A stretch of DNA of 64,000 nucleotides from assembly GCF_009848685.1 (NCBI RefSeq), contig NZ_WXTX01000010.1:62001-126000 (forward strand), read 5' to 3'. This DNA comes from Andreprevotia sp. IGB-42 (lineage in GTDB: Bacteria > Pseudomonadota > Gammaproteobacteria > Burkholderiales > Chitinibacteraceae). The translations under genes were made by a program, and so were the position numbers. Positions 57,737 to 64,000 of this stretch are shown piece by piece; the stretch's first letter is position 1, and each line of letters opens with the position of its first letter. The notes under the pieces were generated by a model. It searched no databases and was not told the DNA's origin. It was given only the letters and a program-made list of their open reading frames with translations.

Positions 57737-57813
57737 GAAGCCGGCATTGTCCGCACCGCCCGTCGCAACGGCAGGGTGGCGCGCATGTCACAGGCTTTGC
57801 CGCAGAGAACCAC

Positions 57814-58650
57814 ATGGTCAGCAAGAAATTCAAGGGCCTAGGCCGCGGGCTCGATGCCCTGATGGGTGATGCCAGCGACAGCCTGCAGCAACTTTCCATC
57901 GACGCGCTGCAGCCTGGCCGTTACCAGCCGCGCACGCATATCGATGCCGATGCGCTGAACGAGCTGGCCGAATCGATCAAGGCACAGGGGCTGATGCAGC
58001 CGGTGCTGGTACGGCCCATCGACGGCGTGGAACGCTACGAAATCATTGCTGGCGAGCGCCGCTGGCGTGCATCGCGCATTGCCGGCCTGACCGAGATCCC
58101 GGCGCTGGTGCGCGAGGTGCCGGACGAAGCCGTTGCGGCGATGGCACTGATCGAGAACATCCAGCGTGAAGACCTGAATGCGCTGGAAGAGGCGCAGGGC
58201 CTGCAGCGGCTGATCGAAGAATTCGGCATGACGCACGAAGCCGCGGCGCAGGCGGTGGGCAAATCCCGCGTGGCCGTCAGCAACCTGCTGCGCCTGCTGC
58301 AATTGTCCGAGCCGGTACGCGACATGCTGATGAGTGGCCAGCTGGATATGGGCCATGCGCGCGCATTGTTGCCGCTGGACAGCCTGGCACAGCTTGATGC
58401 CGCCAAGACCATTGCATTGAAAGGCCTGTCGGTACGCGATGCGGAAGCGCTGGTGAAAAAGCTGCAACAAGGGCCGGCGCAGCAGCCAGAAAAGCGCGTC
58501 GATCCGGATGTACGCCGGCTGGAAGAAGAAGTTTCGCAGCGCCTGGGCGTTACAGTGGCGATCAAAACAGGTAAAAAGGGTGCCGGACGCATCAGTCTGG
58601 ACTATGCCAGCCTCGATGAGCTGGATCGGCTGCTGGCACTGCTGAAATAA
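57814..58650 (+). CDS. parB: Chromosome-partitioning protein ParB (Spo0J), CTP-dependent clamp
   Basis: A 278-residue protein. Box I/CTPase motif AGERRWRASR (79-88), ENIQRED (114-120), central helix-turn-helix (MTHEAAAQAVGKSRVAVSNLLR, ~139-160) that reads parS, and a C-terminal dimerisation domain. By family knowledge it loads at TGTTNCACGTGAAACA-type parS; four such sites occur at 8.2-19.1 kb in this window, none close to parB itself. Confidence 0.96.
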   Translation: MVSKKFKGLGRGLDALMGDASDSLQQLSIDALQPGRYQPRTHIDADALNELAESIKAQGLMQPVLVRPIDGVERYEIIAGERRWRASRIAGLTEIPALVREVPDEAVAAMALIENIQREDLNALEEAQGLQRLIEEFGMTHEAAAQAVGKSRVAVSNLLRLLQLSEPVRDMLMSGQLDMGHARALLPLDSLAQLDAAKTIALKGLSVRDAEALVKKLQQGPAQQPEKRVDPDVRRLEEEVSQRLGVTVAIKTGKKGAGRISLDYASLDELDRLLALLK

Positions 58651-58743
58651 GCTAAAGCGATTCAGCAGTGTTTGCGGTGGCGCATGCGCCCCGCAAGGGT
58701 GCCGATGCACTGTTCACGTGCATGAAGCTTACAGGCGTGAAAA

Positions 58744-58773
58744 TTGACGCTGCGGCAAGCAGCTCCGTATAAT
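58744..58773 (+). promoter_or_regulatory. Sigma70-type promoter of the atp operon
   Basis: TTGACG (58744-58749), 18-base spacer, TATAAT (58768-58773); both hexamers are near consensus and lie 23 bases upstream of the atpI start. Confidence 0.85.
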
Positions 58774-58795
58774 CGCGGGGTTTTACTGGCGGCGG

Positions 58796-59978
<1,183 letters not shown>

Positions 59979-60058
59979 AAAATCGCGCCGGGCAGGTCTT
60001 GGCCTGTCTGGCTCGTGTATTCCATCCTTTTTCATACCAACCTCAACCATCCTTTTAG

Positions 60059-60349
<291 letters not shown>

Positions 60350-60385
60350 TCCGGCGCTTGCCTAACTAACTGGAGGACCATCAGC

Positions 60386-60856
60386 ATGGATATCAATTTA
60401 TCCCTGATTGGCCAGATGATCACTTTTGTGCTTCTGGTTCTGTTCACGATGAAATTCGTGTGGCCTCCGCTGACCGGCATGATGGAAGAACGCGCTCGTC
60501 GTATCGCCGACGGCCTCTCTGCAGCAGATCGCGCCAAGCAAGATCTGGCCAATGCAGAGAAAGCCTCCGCCGACAAGCTGCGTGAAGCCAAACAGCATGC
60601 GGCCGAAATCATCGCCCAAGCCGAGAAGCGCGCGTCGCAACTCGTTGAAGAAGCGAAGGAAACGGCCAAGCAAGAAGGTGAGCGGCTGGTGAACGGCGCT
60701 CAGGCGGAAATCGAAAGCCAGGTTCAACACGCCAAGGAAGTCCTGCGTCAGCAGGTCGGCCAGCTGGCTGTTGACGGCGCGACGAAGATCCTGAAGCGCG
60801 AGATCGATGCTGCAAAGCATGCCGATCTGTTGGCATCCATCAAAGCGGAACTGTAA
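60386..60856 (+). CDS. atpF: ATP synthase F0 subunit b
   Basis: A 156-residue stator subunit: one N-terminal membrane segment ([25 protein letters not shown]) and a long helical dimerisation stalk rich in Ala, Glu, Lys. GGAGG precedes the start. Position and length are typical. Confidence 0.95.
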   Translation: MDINLSLIGQMITFVLLVLFTMKFVWPPLTGMMEERARRIADGLSAADRAKQDLANAEKASADKLREAKQHAAEIIAQAEKRASQLVEEAKETAKQEGERLVNGAQAEIESQVQHAKEVLRQQVGQLAVDGATKILKREIDAAKHADLLASIKAEL

Positions 60857-60862
60857 GCAGTC

Positions 60863-61399
60863 ATGGCAGAACTCATCACCGTCGCAAGACCTTATGCCGA
60901 GGCTGTTTTCCGTCTGGCGAAAGCGTCGGGTACCCTGGGCCAGTGGTCGCAGGTACTCGCCAATCTGGGCCTGCTCGCGCAGAACCAGACCGCCCTGGAC
61001 GTGGTGGCCAATCCGAAGTATTCCGCAACTCAGGTTCAACAATTGCTGGTCGACCTGCTGGGCGGCGATGTCAGCGAAGAAGTGAAGAACTTCCTCGTTG
61101 TGGTGCTGGAAAACGGGCGCTTTGCAGCGCTCGCGGCGGTTTCGGAAGTATTCGAAGCGCTGAAAGCTGCCGAAGAAGGCGAGGTTGAAGCCGTGATCGA
61201 ATCGGCCTTCCCGCTTGACGACGCCCAGAAGAATACGCTGGCGAGCACGCTGTCTGCCCAACTCAACCGCAAGGTTGCAGCGGAAGTCACGGTTAACCCG
61301 GAACTCATCGGTGGCGTCAAGGTGACGGTCGGTGACCTGGTGATCGATGCATCCGTGCAAGGCAAGCTGGCAGCGCTCGCGACGAGCCTGAAGAGCTAG
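60863..61399 (+). CDS. atpH: ATP synthase F1 subunit delta
   Basis: A 178-residue protein that joins the stator to F1: TVARPYAEAVFRLAKASG at the start and NPELIGGVKVTVGDLVIDASVQGKLAALA at the end are the OSCP/delta signatures. It starts 6 bases after atpF. Confidence 0.95.
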   Translation: MAELITVARPYAEAVFRLAKASGTLGQWSQVLANLGLLAQNQTALDVVANPKYSATQVQQLLVDLLGGDVSEEVKNFLVVVLENGRFAALAAVSEVFEALKAAEEGEVEAVIESAFPLDDAQKNTLASTLSAQLNRKVAAEVTVNPELIGGVKVTVGDLVIDASVQGKLAALATSLKS

Positions 61400-61408
61400 G
61401 AGATTTTA

Positions 61409-62950
61409 ATGCAACTCAATCCGTCCGAAATCAGTGAACTGATTAAAGCCCGGATCCAGAATCTGTCGACAGCTGCTGAAACACGTACCACCGGTACGGT
61501 TGTTTCGGTGACCGACGGTATCGTTCGCGTCCACGGCTTGTCCGATGTGATGCAAGGCGAAATGCTGGAATTCCCGGGTAACACCTTCGGTCTGGCGCTC
61601 AACCTCGAGCGTGATTCCATCGGTGCCGTGGTGATGGGTGAATACACCCACATCTCCGAAGGCGACGAAGTAAAGTGTACCGGTCGCATTCTTGAAGTAC
61701 CGGTTGGTCCCGAGCTGATTGGCCGTGTGGTCAACGCGCTGGGTCAGCCTATCGACGGCAAGGGCCCGCTGGGTACCACACTGTCGAGCCCGATCGAAAA
61801 GATCGCACCGGGCGTTATCGCACGTGAATCGGTTTCGCAGCCCCTGCAAACCGGTATCAAGTCGATCGACACCATGGTGCCGGTTGGCCGTGGCCAGCGT
61901 GAGCTGATCATTGGCGACCGCCAGACCGGCAAGACTGCCGTTGCGCTGGACGCGATCATCAACCAGAAAGGCACCGGCGTAACGTGTATATACGTTGCCA
62001 TCGGCCAGAAGGCTTCGTCGATCGCCAACGTGGTGCGCAAGCTCGAAGAGCACGGTGCACTGGCCCACACCATCATCGTGGCAGCTGCTGCCTCGGAATC
62101 GGCCGCGCTGCAATACATCGCCGCGTACTCCGGTTGCACGATGGGTGAATACTTCCGCGACCGCGGTGAAGACGCACTGATCGTTTATGACGATCTGTCC
62201 AAGCAAGCTGTGGCTTATCGCCAGATCTCGCTGCTGCTGCGCCGTCCTCCGGGCCGTGAAGCGTATCCGGGCGACGTGTTCTATCTGCACTCGCGTCTGC
62301 TGGAACGTGCTGCGCGTATCAATGCCGACGAAGTCGCCAAGCTGACCAACGGCGCAGTGACCGGCAAGACCGGCTCGCTGACCGCGCTGCCGATCATCGA
62401 AACGCAAGCGGGTGACGTGTCTGCATTCGTGCCGACCAACGTGATCTCGATTACCGACGGCCAGATCTTCCTGGAAACCGACCTGTTCAACGCCGGTATC
62501 CGTCCTGCGATGAACGCCGGTATCTCGGTGTCGCGCGTTGGTGGTGCTGCACAGACCAAGGTCGTCAAGAAGCTGGGCGGCGGTGTGCGTCTGGCCCTTG
62601 CCCAGTACCGTGAACTGGCTGCGTTCGCGCAGTTCGCTTCCGATCTGGACGAAGCCACCCGCAAGCAGCTGGAACGCGGCAAGCTGGTGACCGAGCTGAT
62701 GAAGCAGGCCCAGTACAGCCCGCTCAAGGTTGCCGAACTCGCCGTTACCCTCTTGCTGATCGGCAAGGGCCGTTACGACGACGTGAAGGTGGACCGCGCG
62801 CTGGCATTCGAAGCGGCTTTCCTTGCTGACCTGAAAGCGAACCAGGCCGATGTGCTGGCTCGCGTTGACGCAAAGGGTGACCTTTCCGCCGACGACGAAG
62901 CTGCCATCCTCAAGGCTGCGGACGCGTTCAAGGCCAGCAGCGCTTACTGA
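61409..62950 (+). CDS. atpA: ATP synthase F1 subunit alpha
   Basis: A 513-residue nucleotide-binding subunit. P-loop GDRQTGKT (~169-176), [10 protein letters not shown], and [17 protein letters not shown] (alpha/beta signature). AGGAG precedes the ATG. Complete. Confidence 0.97.
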   Translation: MQLNPSEISELIKARIQNLSTAAETRTTGTVVSVTDGIVRVHGLSDVMQGEMLEFPGNTFGLALNLERDSIGAVVMGEYTHISEGDEVKCTGRILEVPVGPELIGRVVNALGQPIDGKGPLGTTLSSPIEKIAPGVIARESVSQPLQTGIKSIDTMVPVGRGQRELIIGDRQTGKTAVALDAIINQKGTGVTCIYVAIGQKASSIANVVRKLEEHGALAHTIIVAAAASESAALQYIAAYSGCTMGEYFRDRGEDALIVYDDLSKQAVAYRQISLLLRRPPGREAYPGDVFYLHSRLLERAARINADEVAKLTNGAVTGKTGSLTALPIIETQAGDVSAFVPTNVISITDGQIFLETDLFNAGIRPAMNAGISVSRVGGAAQTKVVKKLGGGVRLALAQYRELAAFAQFASDLDEATRKQLERGKLVTELMKQAQYSPLKVAELAVTLLLIGKGRYDDVKVDRALAFEAAFLADLKANQADVLARVDAKGDLSADDEAAILKAADAFKASSAY

Positions 62951-62977
62951 TTCGATACCGAATAAAGGAAACGAATC

Positions 62978-63850
62978 ATGGCAGGCGGCAAAGAGATCCG
63001 GACCAAGATCAAGAGCGTCAAGAACACGCAGAAGATCACCCGCGCCATGGAAATGGTTGCAACGTCCAAAATGCGTAAAGCCCAGGAGCGCATGCGCTCG
63101 GCACGTCCTTACGGTGAAAAAATCCGCAAGGTAACGGCTCACCTGGCCCAGGCATTGGTGGACTATCAGCATCCTTTCCTCGTTGGTCGCGACACCGTGA
63201 AACGGGTTGGCCTCATCGTGATCACGTCGGACAAAGGCTTGTGCGGTGGCTTGAACACCAACGTGCTGCGTCTGGCGCTGAACAAGATGAAGGGCTGGGA
63301 CCAGAACGGTGTGGAAACTGCAGTCACCGCCATCGGCAACAAGGGTTTTGGTTTCATGGCCCGCAATGGCGCCAAGGTTCTGTCGCACGCGACCGGCCTT
63401 GGCGACATGCCGCACCTTGAACAACTGATCGGACCTGTGAAGGTCATGGTTGATGCGTTCATCGCCGGCGAAGTGGACGAGGTGCACCTGGTGTACACCA
63501 AGTTCGTCAACACCATGAAGCAGGAACCCGTGGTCGAACAGTTGTTGCCACTGGCAGGCGAGGTCGTTACCAAGCCGCAGTCGCATGAATACAACTGGGA
63601 ATACCTGTTCGAGCCGGATGCCAAGTCCGTCATCGACGCCCTGATGGGCCGCTACCTCGAAGCCCTAGTTTACCAGGCGGTAGCGGAAAACATCGCGTCC
63701 GAGCAGGCAGCCCGCATGGTGGCCATGAAGGCAGCAACCGACAACGCCGACAAGGTGATCGGCAATCTGCAACTGCTGTACAACAAGACGCGTCAAGCGG
63801 CGATTACGAAAGAACTTTCGGAAATCTGCGCGGGCGCTGCAGCGGTTTAA
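62978..63850 (+). CDS. atpG: ATP synthase F1 subunit gamma
   Basis: A 290-residue central-shaft subunit: [20 protein letters not shown] (N-terminal coil), [18 protein letters not shown], and the C-terminal [39 protein letters not shown] signature. AAAGGAAA precedes the ATG. Confidence 0.97.
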   Translation: MAGGKEIRTKIKSVKNTQKITRAMEMVATSKMRKAQERMRSARPYGEKIRKVTAHLAQALVDYQHPFLVGRDTVKRVGLIVITSDKGLCGGLNTNVLRLALNKMKGWDQNGVETAVTAIGNKGFGFMARNGAKVLSHATGLGDMPHLEQLIGPVKVMVDAFIAGEVDEVHLVYTKFVNTMKQEPVVEQLLPLAGEVVTKPQSHEYNWEYLFEPDAKSVIDALMGRYLEALVYQAVAENIASEQAARMVAMKAATDNADKVIGNLQLLYNKTRQAAITKELSEICAGAAAV

Positions 63851-63889
63851 CAGATCGCCAACCCGAATTTACTGATTAGGAACCCTAAG

Positions 63890-64000
63890 ATGAGCCAAGG
63901 GAAAATCGTACAAATCATTGGCCCGGTGGTCGACGTGGAATTTCCGCGCGACAACCTGCCCAAGGTGTATGACGCACTCAAGCTCGCCGATCGTGAACTG
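63890..64000 (+). CDS. atpD: ATP synthase F1 subunit beta, 5' part
   Basis: Only the first 37 residues are in the window ([20 protein letters not shown]...), the usual beta-subunit N-terminus. The gene runs off the end of the window. Confidence 0.93.
   Translation, partial: MSQGKIVQIIGPVVDVEFPRDNLPKVYDALKLADREL

Noticed and set aside
58711-58726. CACGTG-containing stretch just after parB (TGTTCACGTGCATG) as a fifth parS
   Set aside because: One base is missing from the left arm and the right arm does not match GAAACA.
61406-63586. 726-codon minus-strand frame opposite atpA-atpG
   Set aside because: Antisense shadow of the atp operon.

Overview
The window looks like chromosome from a betaproteobacterium, most probably of the order Neisseriales (inference from gene content and order, no database search was possible). 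The signs are: mnmG-rsmG-parA-parB directly upstream of an atpI-led atp operon; a Neisseria-like minor-pilin cluster with a very large PilY1/PilC adhesin; fused GlcNAc phosphotransferase proteins of the nagF/nagE type; and a zapA-6S RNA-fau block. Most genes are on the + strand, GC-rich and tightly packed, with many 1-4 base stop/start overlaps. The large antisense reading frames are GC artefacts.

Layout. 0-2.1 kb: 3' end of comM followed by three small unknown genes. 2.1-8 kb: a globin-like protein, an unknown, a four-gene minus-strand operon (tautomerase, MFS transporter, cupin, DJ-1/AraC regulator) and a secreted DUF2252 protein. 8-17.6 kb: topoisomerase IV region: parE translationally coupled to a Ycf46-like AAA+ ATPase, a phosphotransferase-fold kinase, a soluble chemoreceptor, a deoxyribosyltransferase-like protein, then parC coupled to a VanY-type carboxypeptidase. 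17.6-25 kb: housekeeping genes (DUF1993, CPT-like kinase, thiE-thiD, rubredoxin, M48 lipoprotease, hemJ, CYTH phosphatase, hemL). 25.5-34.5 kb: type IV pilus minor pilins fimT-pilV-pilW-pilX-pilY1-pilE, then convergent AT-rich genes for a TonB-like protein and a TlpA-like thioredoxin. 34.8-48.4 kb: rbgA-like GTPase, BtuF-like protein, zapB-like/zapA/6S RNA/fau, GlcNAc PTS (nagF, nagE), PspC, EamA, GST, AmpG-like permease, glpK. 48.4-51 kb: a patchwork accessory segment flanked by a duplicated 3' end of xthA. 51-64 kb: pyrE, DUF4124, polyphosphate glucokinase, mnmG, rsmG, parAB and atpIBEFHAGD (atpD cut by the window end).

Most notable: four ParB-binding parS sites (core TTTCACGTGAAA or a one-base variant) lie at 8.2, 14.6, 16.7 and 19.0 kb, inside or touching parE, the deoxyribosyltransferase gene, parC and thiE, about 38-49 kb from parAB. 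The decatenase (topoisomerase IV) genes therefore sit inside the predicted chromosome centromere. The second notable item is the xthA 3'-end duplication: 87 identical bases bracket about 2.2 kb that holds an AraC/SnoaL divergent pair and two truncated gene fragments.
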